64,000 bases of DNA from Rhodovulum sp. 12E13 (GCF_003340565.1 NZ_QPLK01000003.1:215187-279186), one strand, 5' to 3'; numbered from the stretch's first letter, positions 36,727 to 46,842 are shown. The notes: a model not told the origin generated them from the letters alone. Numbers and translations are program-made.

Positions 36727-37293
36727 ATGACGCGCTACGAGTACAAGGTCGTGCCGGCGCCCGTGCAGGGGCGCAAGGCGCGCGGCGTGAAGGGAACGGC
36801 CGGGCGTTTCGCCCATGCGCTGGAAACTCTCATGAACGAGCTCGGCGCCGAGGGGTGGGAGTATGTCCGCGCCGACACGCTGCCCTGCGAGGAGCGGACC
36901 GGCCTGACCGGGCGCACCACGACCTACCAGAACATGCTCGTGTTCCGTCGCCCCCTCGGGGCGGCCGAAGACGAGGCGGCACCGGCCATCTCGGGCCTGC
37001 TGGCCGCGCCCCTTCCGGAAGAGGGGGGCGAGGCCCGCCCGGAATGGCGCGCGCCGCTCGCCGCCACCGCCGCCGAGGCCGGCCATCACCGCGAGCCGCC
37101 GCTGACGCGCGGCGCGCCCGACGCAAGCGACGGCGCGACCGCAGGCGCGACGGGGCGGCCGAGCGACACCTCCGAGGCCGCGCGCGCAGCCGCCGCGGCC
37201 CTGAGAACCTACCGCGCCGGATCGCCCCGGGGTGCCTCCGGAGACGACGACGACGGCGCGCGCGGCCGGGGGGGCGGCCTCGCCGCCGAGTAG
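36727..37293 (+). CDS. DUF4177-like protein with disordered tail
   Basis: A 188-residue protein. Residues 1-80 resemble DUF4177: YEYKVVPAP, an ALETLMNELGAEGWEYV helix-strand, and TTTYQNMLVFRR. The rest is Ala/Gly/Pro/Asp-rich, ending in DDDDGARGRGGG, and is likely disordered. DUF4177 has no known biochemical function. An acidic/charged tail could aid binding to a partner. The gene is alone, with a divergent ABC-F gene upstream. Confidence 0.72.
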   Translation: MTRYEYKVVPAPVQGRKARGVKGTAGRFAHALETLMNELGAEGWEYVRADTLPCEERTGLTGRTTTYQNMLVFRRPLGAAEDEAAPAISGLLAAPLPEEGGEARPEWRAPLAATAAEAGHHREPPLTRGAPDASDGATAGATGRPSDTSEAARAAAAALRTYRAGSPRGASGDDDDGARGRGGGLAAE

Positions 37294-37681
37294 CCTGCGC
37301 CGGTTCGCGCTGGCGCAAAGCATCGTCTGACCGCCCTTCGCAACGGCCGTTCGGGCGCGGGTGCGCTCCCTGGCGCGGCGCGGCCCCCCATGCGCCGCCG
37401 CGCCACGGATGCGGCGCAGGCGGATCCGGACAGGAACCACGCAGGCAGTGCGCCCTTGCCACGGGCATGTCGCATGGCGTGCGCGAGGAAGTGCGGCGGA
37501 TGTCCTGAGCAGGGCCACCGGCAGGGGTCGGCGCCGATCGCACGCATCGGCCCGCGCGCCCGCCGGCCCTTTCCCGGCCTTCCCCTTGCAGCCTTCCGCG
37601 ATATGTTGCACTCCCGCACGCGGCCGGCCGCGCCCCGGGCGAGCGGAGACGCACGGCCACCGCAGGACGAAAGGAGCCAGC
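37294..37681. other. Leader region before cobS
   Basis: These 388 bases have no gene I can support. GC-rich inverted repeats occur (for example around 37366-37412). The stretch just after 37500 has a faint likeness to a B12 box, but other conserved parts of a cobalamin riboswitch are missing, so I do not call one. A GGAG site lies before the cobS ATG. Confidence 0.5.
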
Positions 37682-38674
37682 ATGGCGGACGGGATGAGCG
37701 AGGCGCAGGCACGGCCGACCGAGGAAATCTCGGTGCGCGAGGTCTTCGGCGTCGAGACCGACATGGACGTCAAGGGCTTCGCCGAGCCGACCGAGCGGGT
37801 GCCCGAGCGCGACCCGACCTACAAGTTCGACCCCGACACCACCCTCGCGATCCTCGCCGGCTTCTCGCACAATCGCCGCGTGATGATCCAGGGCTACCAC
37901 GGCACCGGCAAGTCGACCCATATCGAGCAGGTCGCGAGCCGGCTCAACTGGCCCTGCGTGCGGGTCAATCTCGACAGCCACATCAGCCGGATCGACCTGA
38001 TCGGGAAGGATGCGATCAAGCTGCGCGACGGCAGGCAGGTCACGGAGTTCCAGGAGGGGATCCTGCCCTGGGCGCTGCGCAATCCCTGCGCCATCGTGTT
38101 CGACGAATACGACGCCGGCCGCGCCGACGTGATGTTCGTCATCCAGCGGGTGCTCGAGGCCGACGGCAAGCTGACGCTGCTCGACCAGAACGAGGTGATC
38201 ACGCCGCACCCCTCGTTCCGCCTGTTCGCCACGGCCAATACCGTGGGCCTCGGCGACACGACGGGCCTCTACCACGGCACCCAGCAGATCAACCAGGGCC
38301 AGATGGACCGCTGGTCGCTGGTCGCCACGCTGAATTACCTCTCCCACGACGCCGAGACGGCAATCGTGCTGTCGAAGGCGCCGACCTACAACACCGAGAA
38401 GGGCCGCCGGCAGGTGAGCCAGATGGTGACGGTGGCCGACCTGACGCGCACCGCCTTCATGAACGGCGACCTGTCCACCGTGATGAGCCCGCGCACGGTG
38501 ATCGCCTGGGCGCAGAACGCGCTGATCTTCCGCAATGTCGGCTACGCCTTCCGCCTGACCTTCCTCAACAAGTGCGACGAGCTCGAGAGGCAGACGGTGG
38601 CGGAGTTCTACCAGCGCTGCTTCGACGAGGAGCTGCCCGAGAGCGCCGTTTCGGCCGCCGCTGCGGGCCGATGA
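37682..38674 (+). CDS. cobS: Aerobic cobaltochelatase subunit CobS
   Basis: A 330-residue AAA+ ATPase subunit of the aerobic cobaltochelatase that inserts cobalt into hydrogenobyrinate a,c-diamide. Walker A is [13 protein letters not shown], Walker [11 protein letters not shown], and the sensor region LFATANTVG follows. CobS and CobT form the ring complex that drives CobN. CobT is encoded 8.3 kb downstream on the same strand; CobN is not in the window. The stop overlaps the dehydratase start by ATGA. Confidence 0.97.
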   Translation: MADGMSEAQARPTEEISVREVFGVETDMDVKGFAEPTERVPERDPTYKFDPDTTLAILAGFSHNRRVMIQGYHGTGKSTHIEQVASRLNWPCVRVNLDSHISRIDLIGKDAIKLRDGRQVTEFQEGILPWALRNPCAIVFDEYDAGRADVMFVIQRVLEADGKLTLLDQNEVITPHPSFRLFATANTVGLGDTTGLYHGTQQINQGQMDRWSLVATLNYLSHDAETAIVLSKAPTYNTEKGRRQVSQMVTVADLTRTAFMNGDLSTVMSPRTVIAWAQNALIFRNVGYAFRLTFLNKCDELERQTVAEFYQRCFDEELPESAVSAAAAGR

Positions 38675-39639
38675 CCGTCGAGGGCCGCGCGCCCGTCATC
38701 CCCACCCGCGACGACATCGCCGCCGCGTATGCCCGCATCCGCCCGCATGTGCGGCGCACGCCGCTGCTGCGGCTCGAGGCGGGGGCGCTGGGCCTGCCCT
38801 TCCCCGTCACGCTCAAGCTCGAGCACCTGCAGGTGACGGGCTCGTTCAAGGTGCGCGGCGCCTTCAACAACCTGCTTTCGCGCGAGGTGCCCGAGGCCGG
38901 AATCGTCGCCTTCTCGGGCGGCAACCACGGCGCGGCGGTGGCCCATGCGGCGACCGCTCTCGGCCACCGCTCCACCGTCTACGTGCCCGCCGCAATCGCC
39001 CGGCCCGAAAAGCTGGAGCGGATGCGCGCCTTCGGCGCCGAGGTGATCGTGGCCGAGGGCTCGGTCGCCGACGTGCTGGCGCAATACGCCGACCATGCCG
39101 AGCGCACCGGCGCGCTGTCGGTCCACCCCTACGACACGGCGCCGACGCTGTGCGGCCAGGGCACTGTTGCGGCCGAGATCGAGGAGGAGGAGGCGCTCGA
39201 CACCCTACTCGTCTCGACCGGAGGAGGCGGGCTGATCGGGGGGATCGCCGCCTGGTATGCGGGCCGCACCCGTGTCGTCTCGGTCGAGACCGAGGGGACG
39301 GCGACGCTGGCCCGCACGCTCTCCGAGGGGCCGGGCGTGACGATCCAGCCCACCGGGATCGCCGCCGGATCGCTCGGCGGGCCGTCGCTCGGCCTCGTTC
39401 CCGGGGCGGTGGTGGCGGCGCATGTGAGCGACGCCTGCGTGGTGTCTGACGCCGAGGTGGTCGAGGCCGGGCGCCGCCTGTGGGACGCCGCGCGCCTCGT
39501 GGTGGAGCCGGCCGCCGCCGCCACCCTTGCCGCGCTGATCTCGGGCGCCTGGGCGCCGGCGCGGGGCGAGCGCCTCGGCCTGCTGATGTGCGGCGCCAAT
39601 GTCGAACCGGGCTGGATGCTGGCCGACGGCGCCGGCTAG
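38671..39639 (+). CDS. PLP-dependent serine/threonine dehydratase family enzyme
   Basis: A 322-residue fold-type II PLP enzyme that deaminates threonine or serine to the 2-oxo acid. The PLP lysine is in [11 protein letters not shown], the Asn loop in [11 protein letters not shown], and the phosphate-binding glycine loop is [10 protein letters not shown]. There is no ACT regulatory domain, so it is of the catabolic/short type rather than IlvA. It overlaps cobS by 4 bases and is therefore probably translated with it; a biochemical link to cobalamin synthesis (the aminopropanol arm starts from threonine) is possible but speculative. Confidence 0.88.
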   Translation: MTVEGRAPVIPTRDDIAAAYARIRPHVRRTPLLRLEAGALGLPFPVTLKLEHLQVTGSFKVRGAFNNLLSREVPEAGIVAFSGGNHGAAVAHAATALGHRSTVYVPAAIARPEKLERMRAFGAEVIVAEGSVADVLAQYADHAERTGALSVHPYDTAPTLCGQGTVAAEIEEEEALDTLLVSTGGGGLIGGIAAWYAGRTRVVSVETEGTATLARTLSEGPGVTIQPTGIAAGSLGGPSLGLVPGAVVAAHVSDACVVSDAEVVEAGRRLWDAARLVVEPAAAATLAALISGAWAPARGERLGLLMCGANVEPGWMLADGAG

Positions 39640-39806
39640 CACGCGCCCGGGCGCACGGCCCGAAACCTTCCCGGCGCCCCCGCGTTAGACGCGGCATGGC
39701 CTGCCGTCCGCTGCGGCGCCTTGGCGCCGTCCCTGCCCTGCCCCCTACCCCTCCGAGCAGCGCGCCCCGGCCGGACCGGCGATGCGTGCGGGTCACGCAC
39801 CCCGAA

Positions 39807-39851
39807 TTGACGAAACGATTAATTGATTGGCAGCCTTTTACGATTATCGTT
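39807..39851 (+). promoter_or_regulatory. AT-rich candidate promoter before the small secreted proteins
   Basis: A run of low GC content unusual for this genome lies 10-50 bases before the first small secreted-protein gene. TTGACG (39807) and TTGATT (39823) are -35-like; TATCGT at 39845 is a weak -10 at 16 bases from the second. It may well drive the four-gene series, but the exact elements are uncertain. Confidence 0.35.
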
Positions 39852-39857
39852 CAATCC

Positions 39858-40271
39858 ATGTGCAGGGTTGTGACGATCGTGCTCGCCCTCCTCTCGGCCC
39901 TCGCGGCGCCGGCCGTCGCCATGCCGCTCAGCCCAGGCGGGCGGGCCGAGGCCTTCGCCACCTGTATCGGCACCTACACCGCAGAGGCCGCGCATCGGCG
40001 CCTGTCCGACGGGGCAGAGGCCGAGGCGGCCGCGGCACGGCAGGCCGCCTTTCGCGCCCTGGCCGAGGCCGTCGCACCGCACCTCGCCACCGCCTCGGGC
40101 CCAGCACCTTCGGAGATCGACCTCAGGGCGCGGACGGTCCAGGCGCGCATGGCGCAGCGGGCACGCCTGTCCGACGCGGCCTTCCATCCCGACGCGGGCC
40201 GCCGGGCGCGGGCGGCCGACGCCGCCGCCGAGAGCCGCGCGGCCTGCGACCGGCTTCTGCTGGGGGCCTGA
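39858..40271 (+). CDS. Small secreted protein 1 (two-cysteine family)
   Basis: A 137-residue hypothetical protein with a Sec signal peptide (about residues 1-21, cleavage after AVA). The mature part is Ala/Arg/Glu-rich and helical, with Cys36 in FATCIGTY and Cys130 in AACDRLL near the end; both would be free to pair in the periplasm. It shares this two-cysteine layout with the next three genes. No known domain is recognised. It may act as a periplasmic helical adaptor, but this is unsupported. Confidence 0.65.
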   Translation: MCRVVTIVLALLSALAAPAVAMPLSPGGRAEAFATCIGTYTAEAAHRRLSDGAEAEAAAARQAAFRALAEAVAPHLATASGPAPSEIDLRARTVQARMAQRARLSDAAFHPDAGRRARAADAAAESRAACDRLLLGA

Positions 40272-40434
40272 CGCAAGGTCGGGGCGCACCCGCTGTCGCC
40301 GCACCGCCAGGGGGAGGGCGGGCGCCTCCGGCACGCGTGGTCGGGGCGGAAAAGCCGGGGGCGCCCCTGCCCGTGACCGCGCCACGACGCCTTGCCATTT
40401 GCGCCCGCCGCCGGTGCCGTGCGAGGTTCGCGCC

Positions 40435-40791
40435 GTGCCATGCTTCCCGCCTCGTCCGCTCTTCGCTGCCGCCCTGCTCGCCGCGCTCCTTGCAGCCTTG
40501 CCGTCCGCGCCGCTCGACGCGGCACCCGGCGACGGGACAGACCCGGCCCGGGCCCGCGTGGCGGCCCAGTGCGCCGCCTTCTGGGCGGGAGCGGGACACC
40601 CGGACCGTGCGGCGCCCTTCCGCGCCCTGTCCGAGGCGGCGGGGGACGACCGTGCCTTTACCGAACGCTTCATCGCACGGACCCGACCGGCGATGGAGCG
40701 GCTCTCGGCAGAGCGCGCCACCTCGCCCCGCGCGGCGGCGCTCTGGGCGCGGCACGCGGCACTGTGCGGCGGGGCGGCCGACGAGGAGTGA
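40435..40791 (+). CDS. Small secreted protein 2 (two-cysteine family)
   Basis: A 118-residue hypothetical protein if started at the GTG at 40435; no ATG is in frame and a TTG at 40399 would add 12 residues. The N-terminus is a signal peptide with a long Ala/Leu core (LFAAALLAALLAALPSAPLDA). Cys46 (VAAQCAAFW) and Cys111 (HAALCGG) bracket a charged helical body, as in protein 1. Start uncertain, coding status likely because of the shared pattern and codon bias. Confidence 0.55.
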   Translation: MPCFPPRPLFAAALLAALLAALPSAPLDAAPGDGTDPARARVAAQCAAFWAGAGHPDRAAPFRALSEAAGDDRAFTERFIARTRPAMERLSAERATSPRAAALWARHAALCGGAADEE

Positions 40792-40844
40792 CGGCGCGGC
40801 GCGGGCCCTCGCGCTCGGAGGGCCACGCTGTCAGGATGCCGCCG

Positions 40845-41408
40845 ATGAGTCGCCTTCGCCCCCTCCTGCCGTCCTGCCTGCCCGCCATGTACCTCGCGGT
40901 CGCCGTCGCGGCGGCCACCCCGGCCCTCGCCGCGGCCGATCTGGCCGACCGGGGCACGTTCGAGGCTGAGGCGCGCGCTGTCGTGCCGGCGGCGGGGCCG
41001 TCCTACCCCTATCTCCGCTGCGCCGCCCTGTACCGGGCGCTGCGGCTCGCCGCGCGGTCCACCGACGGGGCGGCCGAGCGCGCGTCGGCCACTCCCGGCG
41101 AGCGGGCGCTCATCGACGAGGCTGCGCGCGCCCGGGTCGAGCGGACGGGGCTGCGCCGGGTGCAGGTGGGCGCCCAGGTGGAGGGCGACATCGCGGCGCT
41201 CGGGCGACTGTACACCGGCCGCTTCGAGACGCTGGCCGAGCGGGACGCCGACCGCTGGTGGGACGACCCGCTGGTGGAGACCGACCTGCGCGCCTGCGGC
41301 CTGCTGCTCGAGAGCCTCGGCGCCGCCGGCCGCAGCGACGCCCCGCAGGCCGGACAGGGGGCACCGGACCCGGAGTTGAGCGCGGAGCCGGGCGCAGCGC
41401 AGCGCTGA
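40845..41408 (+). CDS. Small secreted protein 3 (two-cysteine family)
   Basis: A 187-residue hypothetical protein with a Sec signal peptide (core MYLAVAVAAATPALA). The mature part has TFEAEARAVVPAAGPSYPYL and then Cys59 in RCAALYRALRL, and Cys151 in LRACGLLLESL, followed by a disordered Gly/Pro/Ala tail. It aligns by eye with protein 4 across most of its length (about FEA-A-A-P-AG-SY---RCA-LYR--RL), so the two are tandem paralogues. ATG at 40836 is an alternative start. Confidence 0.65.
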   Translation: MSRLRPLLPSCLPAMYLAVAVAAATPALAAADLADRGTFEAEARAVVPAAGPSYPYLRCAALYRALRLAARSTDGAAERASATPGERALIDEAARARVERTGLRRVQVGAQVEGDIAALGRLYTGRFETLAERDADRWWDDPLVETDLRACGLLLESLGAAGRSDAPQAGQGAPDPELSAEPGAAQR

Positions 41409-41478
41409 GCGCAGGAGCGTTAACCATCGGTTAAGGTTCCGCTCGCCTGCGGCCCGGGCACGGTGGCACTCTGGCGCC

Positions 41479-41955
41479 ATGACACGGCTGAGATTCATCC
41501 TCACCGCGACGGCGATCATGGTACTGATCGCGCTTGCGCTGCCCGCCCCCGCGGTGGCGCAGGCGCAGGAGCCGCGCGACCGCCGCGCGTTCGAGGCCGC
41601 GGCCGAGGCGGCGGCCCCCATGGCCGGCCGCTCCTACGCCTGGGCGCGCTGCGCGGGGCTCTACCGATCGGTGCGGCTCCATGCCGGGCGGCAGGCACTC
41701 GGCGAGACAAGGTGGGACTACGCCAGCCAGGTCGAGGCGGCGCTCCACCGCCGCGCCTCGCTGGAACGGGCCGAGGAGTTCGGCCAGGCGTGGCCCTCGG
41801 CACGGGTGTCGGCCGAGGTCGACATCGACGCGCTCGCCCGCCTCTACCTCGCCCGCTACCACGCGATGATCGCCGCGACTGGCCGGCCGTGGTCGCGCGA
41901 TCCGCTCTGGGCACAGGACAACGCGACCTGCGGCGGGCTGCTCGACGGCCTTTGA
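41479..41955 (+). CDS. Small secreted protein 4 (two-cysteine family)
   Basis: A 158-residue hypothetical protein with a clean Sec signal peptide (1-27, cleavage after AVA). Cys58 (ARCAGLYRSVRL) and Cys151 (NATCGGLLDGL) match Cys59 and Cys151 of protein 3, and the segment RAFEAAAEAAAPMAGRSYAW aligns with that protein too. An even helical body lies between. No family or enzyme motif is recognised. It is the last and most regular of the four. Confidence 0.7.
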   Translation: MTRLRFILTATAIMVLIALALPAPAVAQAQEPRDRRAFEAAAEAAAPMAGRSYAWARCAGLYRSVRLHAGRQALGETRWDYASQVEAALHRRASLERAEEFGQAWPSARVSAEVDIDALARLYLARYHAMIAATGRPWSRDPLWAQDNATCGGLLDGL

Positions 41956-42303
41956 CGCCCTCTCGCCGCGGTGCTGCATGTCCTCGGGCTACGTCGCCCC
42001 GCGCGGCAGCCGAACGCCGCAGCGGCGGGCGGCGGGGCTGGCCGTTGGCCGATCCTTCGTGTCACAAGGAGCCATGCCGCGACCGACTCGAGAGACCCCT
42101 CCGGACCTCAGGCACGCCGCGAAAGGTGGGGCGCCCCACCGGGCGTCGCCGGCGCCTGTCCGCGTTCTCCCCGGTCCGGCGTGGCGACGAGGGCCACGCC
42201 TGCGCGCGGGCGCCATCGCCGGCGCCGGCCGGCACCCTGCCGGGCCCGACCGCCTGGCCCGGCCCACGGATCTGCCGCGGCACACCCGGACGGAGCGGCG
42301 AGG
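41956..42303. other. Intergenic stretch before the DUF1989 gene
   Basis: 348 bases without a supported gene. Open frames here are Arg/Pro-rich shadows typical of GC-rich spacer DNA. No repeat, RNA or strong hairpin stands out. Confidence 0.5.
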
Positions 42304-43167
42304 ATGAAGCTTCGCCAGCCGCACCATGCCGCGCCGGGGGATGCCGCCGCGCGCCGCGCCGCCCGCCCCGTCGTGGCCTATCGGCCCGACACGCTGCCCC
42401 CGGTGGATCTTGCCGGCCTGCGCGCCCGCAAGGCGCGGCTGACGCAGCGACGGTCGGTCGTGGCCGCCCCGCGCGACGCCGCCTGCATCGAGGTGCCGGC
42501 CGGCGCCGTCTTTCGCATCGTCTGCACCGGCGGGCCGCAGGTGGGCGACCTCAACCTGTGGAACGCCCGCGACCTGACCGAGCGATTCTACGCCGGCAAG
42601 ACGCGGGCGCTGCACGGCACCCACCTGTCGACCGGCGACCGGCTGTGGTCGAGCTTTCCGCACCTGCGGCCGATGGCGACGATCATCGCGGACAGCCTCG
42701 ACTGGTACGGCTTCGACGCCGACGGCGCCTCGGTGCACGACGTGATCGGCACCCGCTGCGACCCCTACACGGCCCGCCTGCTGGGCGGGGCGGACTATCA
42801 TCAGTGCTGCCACTCGAACCTGACCCGCGCGCTGGCCGCCGCGCGGGCGTTGGATCTCGACGTTGCGGAGGGGCTGGTGCACGACGTGCTCAACGTCTTC
42901 ATGTGCACGGGCTTCACCGCCGACACGCACCAGTATTTCATGAAGGCGAGCCCGGTGCGCCCGGGCGATTTCCTGGAGTTCGTGGCCGGCATCGACCTTC
43001 TCGTGGGGCTGTCGGCCTGCCCGGGGGGCGACTGCTCGGCCGAGCATTCCTCCGACGCGGCGGCCTGCCACCCGCTCGTGATCGAGGTCGACACGCTGCC
43101 CGAGGGCGCGGAGGACGACTGGCAGCCGCCTGAGCCCGTGCCCTACGACCGAAGCCACGGCACCTAG
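42304..43167 (+). CDS. DUF1989 (urea carboxylase-associated) family protein
   Basis: A 287-residue protein of the DUF1989 family, often found with urea carboxylase or amino-acid catabolism genes. The core has VPAGAVFRIVCTGGPQVGDLNLWN, DVIGTRCDPYTARLL, DYHQCCHSNL and a Cys-rich C-terminal part CPGGDCSAEHSSDAAACHPL, which could bind a metal. The N-terminal 40 residues are variable. Here no urea genes are adjacent; putA follows on the other strand. Function is uncertain. Confidence 0.85.
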   Translation: MKLRQPHHAAPGDAAARRAARPVVAYRPDTLPPVDLAGLRARKARLTQRRSVVAAPRDAACIEVPAGAVFRIVCTGGPQVGDLNLWNARDLTERFYAGKTRALHGTHLSTGDRLWSSFPHLRPMATIIADSLDWYGFDADGASVHDVIGTRCDPYTARLLGGADYHQCCHSNLTRALAAARALDLDVAEGLVHDVLNVFMCTGFTADTHQYFMKASPVRPGDFLEFVAGIDLLVGLSACPGGDCSAEHSSDAAACHPLVIEVDTLPEGAEDDWQPPEPVPYDRSHGT

Positions 43168-43176
43168 GCGCCCCGA

Positions 43177-43232
43177 CCCCGCGTCGCCCCGACCCGGCGT
43201 GGCCCTTACCCCGCGTCGCCCCGACCCGGCGT
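43177..43232. repeat. 24-bp direct repeat, two copies
   Basis: An identical 24-base unit starting CCCCGCGTCGCCCCGACC occurs at 43177-43200 and 43209-43232, period 32, just after the DUF1989 stop. It overlaps the hairpin of 3'-end element copy C. Likely a local duplication. Confidence 0.75.
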
Positions 43233-43283
43233 TGCGCCGGGGGGCCGCGGCGGGCCGTGCGTATTTCGAACAGAAAGAAGCAG
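43226..43283 (+). repeat. 3'-end repeat element, divergent copy C
   Basis: A 6-bp hairpin CCGGCG (43226-43231) with CGCCGG (43235-43240) is followed by a GC-rich spacer and the tail TATTTCGAACAGAAAGAAGCAG, which matches the tail of copy A at 17 of 22 positions. It begins 58 bases after the DUF1989 stop, in sense, like copies A and B. Confidence 0.55.
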
Positions 43284-43371
43284 CGCGCGCGGCGCCGGGC
43301 GTCGGCCGGCGTGCCGAGACCCTGCCGTCACCCGGGCGCGCGCACATGGAGCGCCGGCCGGCGGGCCTCGG

Positions 43372-46300
43372 TCAGCCGGCGAGGAGGTCGGCGTTGCCGC
43401 CGGCGGCTGTGGTGTCGACGCTGACGGCCACCTCGCGCACGCACCAGCGGGCGAAGTCGGCGCCCGTGAGCAGCGGCACGATGGGGCCTTGTCGCGCGGC
43501 GAGCGCGCGGGCGTAGGGCGCGGGATCGTCGCCCTCGTAGACGACCGCCGCGAGAGCGGGCAGCGCGGTGAGCGCTTCGGGGGCCACGTGGCCGTCGATC
43601 TCGGGCGAGCCGGGAGCGGCGGCGAGGGCCGCGGCCCCGGCCGCGCGGGCGGCGGCGGCCTGCTCCTCGGCGCGGGCGGCGCCGGGTCCGAGGCAGAGGA
43701 CGGGGCCGCGCCCCACGGTGCCGTAGCGGTTGGATTCGCCGGTGGGACCGGGCAGGTCGGCCAGCCCCGCCGGGTCGAGCGCGGGCACGGCCAGCGCGGC
43801 CAGCGCCCCGGCCAGCCGCTGCGGGTCGGCCTCGGGGTGCGCCTCGGCGGCGGTTTCGGCGGGCAGACCGACCTGCGGGGCGGCCGTGAAGCGCGGCAGG
43901 TAGCGGGGGCCGCCGGCCTTGGGCCCAGTGCCCGACAGGCCGTGCCCGCCGAAGGGCTGGGAGCCCACGATGGCGCCGATCTGGTTGCGGTTGACGTAGA
44001 CGTTGCCGACCGAGATGCGCGCGACCACCTGCTCGATGCGGTCGGTGATGCGCGAATGCATGCCGAAGGTCAGACCGTAGCCCTTGGCGTTGATCGCGTC
44101 GACCACGCGGTCGAGATCCTCGGCGCGGTAGCGGGCGATGTGCAGGACCGGGCCGAAGATCTCTTCCTCGAGATCCTCGATGCCCGAGACGGCGATGGCG
44201 GCGGGCCCGGCGAAGGTGCCGGGCAGATCGGGCGGATCGACCTGCCTCAGCAGGCGGCCCGAGGCGCGGGCGGCCTCGACATGGGCCGCGATCTTCGCCA
44301 GCGCGGTCTCGTCGATGACGGGGCCGACATCGACCGCAGGGTCGACCGGGTCGCCGATCACCAGCGCCTCCATCGCGCCGAAGAGCATGGCCATCAGATC
44401 GTCGGCCACCTCGTCCTGCACGTAGAGGATGCGCGCGGCGGAGCAGCGCTGCCCGGCCGACTGGAAGGCCGAGGCCACGATGTCGCGCACCGCCTGTTCC
44501 GGCAGGGCGGTGGAATCGACGACCATCGCGTTGAGGCCGCCCGTCTCGGCGATCAGGGGCGCGCCCGGCGCGGCCTCGGCGCGGGCGACCTCGATGCGCT
44601 TGGCCGTGGCGGTGGAGCCGGTGAAGGCGAGGCCCGCGACGCCGGGATCGGCGGCGAGGGCGGCGCCCACCTCGGCCCCGGTGCCGGGCACGAGGCGCAG
44701 GACATCCGCCGGCACGCCCGCCTCGTGCATCAGCGCCACGCCGAGCGCGGCGGTGAGCGGGGTGGTCTCGGCGGGCTTGGCCACGACGCCGTTGCCGGCG
44801 GCGAGCGCGGCGGCGATCTGACCGGTGAAGATGGCGAGCGGGAAGTTCCAGGGCGAGATGCAGGCGAAGACGCCGCGGCCCGCGACCGTCTCGCCCGCCG
44901 CGTCGAGCCGCCGGGCCTCGGCGGCGTAGTAGCGCAGGAAGTCGACCGCCTCGCGCAGTTCGGCCACGCCGTCGAGCAGGGTCTTGCCGGCCTCGCGGGT
45001 GCAGCGGGCGAAGATCTCTGCGGCGTTCGCCTCGTAGAGATCGGCCGCGCGCTCGAGCGCGGCGGCACGCTCCTCGACGGGTGCGTCCCAGGGCCGCGTC
45101 GCGGCGACGGCAGCGCGGGCAGCATCGGCGGTGGCGAAGATCGCCGTGCCCACCCTCTCGCCCGTGGCGGGGTTGAGAACGGCGGTCTCGGTGCCCTCGC
45201 CCTCGCCCGCGTGCCAGTCGCCGCCCGCGCGGCGGGCCACTTCCTCGGCCAGAAGATCGACCGTCTCTGGGTCGTCGAGATCCCAGCCGCGCGAGTTGCG
45301 GCGGGCGGGCGCGAAGAGCTCTGAGGCGAGCTGGATGCGGGCGGGCCGCACAAGCCCGGCCTCGACGGCGGCGAACGGGTCGGCCGCGATCTCGGCGGGG
45401 CTCATCGAGGCGTCGAAGATCTGGTTGACGAAGGACGAGTTGGCGCCGTTCTCGAGAAGGCGCCGCACGAGGTAGGCGAGCAGGTCGCGGTGGTGGCCAA
45501 CGGGGGCGTAGACCCGGCAGCGATGCGCGTTGCCCTTGAGCACGTGATCGTAGAGCGCCTCGCCCATCCCATGCAGGCGCTGGAACTCGAACGAGGTGAC
45601 GCCCGCGGCCTCGGCGTATTCCTGCACCGCGGCGACGGTGTGGGCGTTGTGGGTGGCGAACTGGGGGTAGATGCGATCGTCGCATCCCAGCAGCTTGCGC
45701 GCGCAGCACAGATAGCTTGCATCCGTCGCGGGCTTGGTGACCCAGACGGGGAAGCGGTCGAGCCCGGTGACCTGCGCGTGCTTGATCTCGGTATCCCAGT
45801 AGGCGCCCTTGACGAGGCGCACCATGATCCGGCGGTCGTGGCGCTCGGCCATGGCGTGGACACGGTCGATGACCTGCGCCGCACGGCGGTTGTAGGCCTG
45901 GATCACCACGCCGAAACCGTCCCACCCGGCGAGCGCCTCGTCGGCCACGACGTTCTCGATCACGTCGAGCGACAGGTCGAGGCGCGAGTCTTCCTCTGCG
46001 TCGATGTTGAGGCCGATCCCCGCCTCCTTCGCCTGGTGCACGAGCGAGGCGAGGCGCGGCACAAGCGTCGCCATCACCGTCTCGCGCTGGCGCGTCTCGT
46101 AGCGGGGGTGGAGGGCGGAGAGCTTGACCGAGATGCCGGGTGCGTCGCGGATGTCGCCGCCCGCCTCGGCGGCGATCGCCGCGATCGCGTGGGCGTAGGA
46201 GGCGTGGTAGCGCAGCGCGTCGGCGTCGGTCATCGCCGCCTCGCCCAGCATGTCGTAGGAAAAGGTGTAGCCCCTGGCGGCGAAGCCGCGGGCGCGGCTC

Positions 46301-46842
46301 ATCGCGCCCTCGATGGTGGTGCCGAGCACGAACTGGCGGCCCATCTCGCGGATCGCGCGGGTGACGGCGGTGCGGATCACCGGCTCGCCGAGGCGCCGGA
46401 CAGCGCCGCGCAGCGTGTCGGCGAGGCTGCCCGAGCGCTCCTCGCGCAGCACCGCGCCGGTGAGGTAGAGACCCCAGGTCGAGGCATTGACGAGGCTCGA
46501 TTCGGACTGGCCGAGATGCGCGTCCCACCGGCTGCCTGCGATCTTGTCCTCGATCAGGTCGTCGATCGTGGCGGCGTCGGGCACCCGCAGAAGCGCCTCC
46601 GCAAGGCACATCAGCGCCACGCCCTCCTCCGACGACAGGCCGTATTCGCCGAGGAACTTCTCCATGATCGAGGGGTGCCCCTCTTCGCGGATGGCGCGCA
46701 CCAACGCCTCGGCGCGCGCCTGGGTGGCCGCGCGCAGCTCCGGCACGGGCCCGTGCGCGGCGATCAGCGGCGCGAGGTCGACGGCGTCGTCGTCGCGCGG
46801 GTCGACGTCTGGCGAGGCGGGGAGGGTGCGCGTCTCGTTCAT
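43372..46842 (-). CDS. putA: Bifunctional proline dehydrogenase / delta-1-pyrroline-5-carboxylate dehydrogenase
   Basis: A 1156-residue PutA that oxidises proline to glutamate in two steps with channelling, using FAD then NAD. The PRODH barrel spans about 140-475 (with [16 protein letters not shown] and [13 protein letters not shown]), the ALDH domain about 560-985 with FGxxSAGQRCS-type catalytic Cys800, and a further C-terminal domain of about 170 residues. There is no N-terminal ribbon-helix-helix, so unlike E. coli PutA it cannot repress itself; related bacteria use a separate Lrp-type PutR, which is not next to it here. It is divergent from cobT. Confidence 0.96.
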   Translation of the reverse strand: MNETRTLPASPDVDPRDDDAVDLAPLIAAHGPVPELRAATQARAEALVRAIREEGHPSIMEKFLGEYGLSSEEGVALMCLAEALLRVPDAATIDDLIEDKIAGSRWDAHLGQSESSLVNASTWGLYLTGAVLREERSGSLADTLRGAVRRLGEPVIRTAVTRAIREMGRQFVLGTTIEGAMSRARGFAARGYTFSYDMLGEAAMTDADALRYHASYAHAIAAIAAEAGGDIRDAPGISVKLSALHPRYETRQRETVMATLVPRLASLVHQAKEAGIGLNIDAEEDSRLDLSLDVIENVVADEALAGWDGFGVVIQAYNRRAAQVIDRVHAMAERHDRRIMVRLVKGAYWDTEIKHAQVTGLDRFPVWVTKPATDASYLCCARKLLGCDDRIYPQFATHNAHTVAAVQEYAEAAGVTSFEFQRLHGMGEALYDHVLKGNAHRCRVYAPVGHHRDLLAYLVRRLLENGANSSFVNQIFDASMSPAEIAADPFAAVEAGLVRPARIQLASELFAPARRNSRGWDLDDPETVDLLAEEVARRAGGDWHAGEGEGTETAVLNPATGERVGTAIFATADAARAAVAATRPWDAPVEERAAALERAADLYEANAAEIFARCTREAGKTLLDGVAELREAVDFLRYYAAEARRLDAAGETVAGRGVFACISPWNFPLAIFTGQIAAALAAGNGVVAKPAETTPLTAALGVALMHEAGVPADVLRLVPGTGAEVGAALAADPGVAGLAFTGSTATAKRIEVARAEAAPGAPLIAETGGLNAMVVDSTALPEQAVRDIVASAFQSAGQRCSAARILYVQDEVADDLMAMLFGAMEALVIGDPVDPAVDVGPVIDETALAKIAAHVEAARASGRLLRQVDPPDLPGTFAGPAAIAVSGIEDLEEEIFGPVLHIARYRAEDLDRVVDAINAKGYGLTFGMHSRITDRIEQVVARISVGNVYVNRNQIGAIVGSQPFGGHGLSGTGPKAGGPRYLPRFTAAPQVGLPAETAAEAHPEADPQRLAGALAALAVPALDPAGLADLPGPTGESNRYGTVGRGPVLCLGPGAARAEEQAAAARAAGAAALAAAPGSPEIDGHVAPEALTALPALAAVVYEGDDPAPYARALAARQGPIVPLLTGADFARWCVREVAVSVDTTAAGGNADLLAG

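Noticed and set aside
37424..37540. Possible cobalamin riboswitch before cobS (GAGCAGGGCCACCGGCAG resembles a B12 box)
   Set aside because: Only about 11 of 16 box positions fit, and the other conserved blocks of the aptamer are not found. A covariance search with the cobalamin riboswitch model would settle it; a high-scoring hit over about 180 bases would overturn this.
41978..42307. A 109-codon frame before the DUF1989 gene
   Set aside because: Arg/Pro/Gly-rich composition, no ribosome-binding site and no homology; likely spacer DNA.
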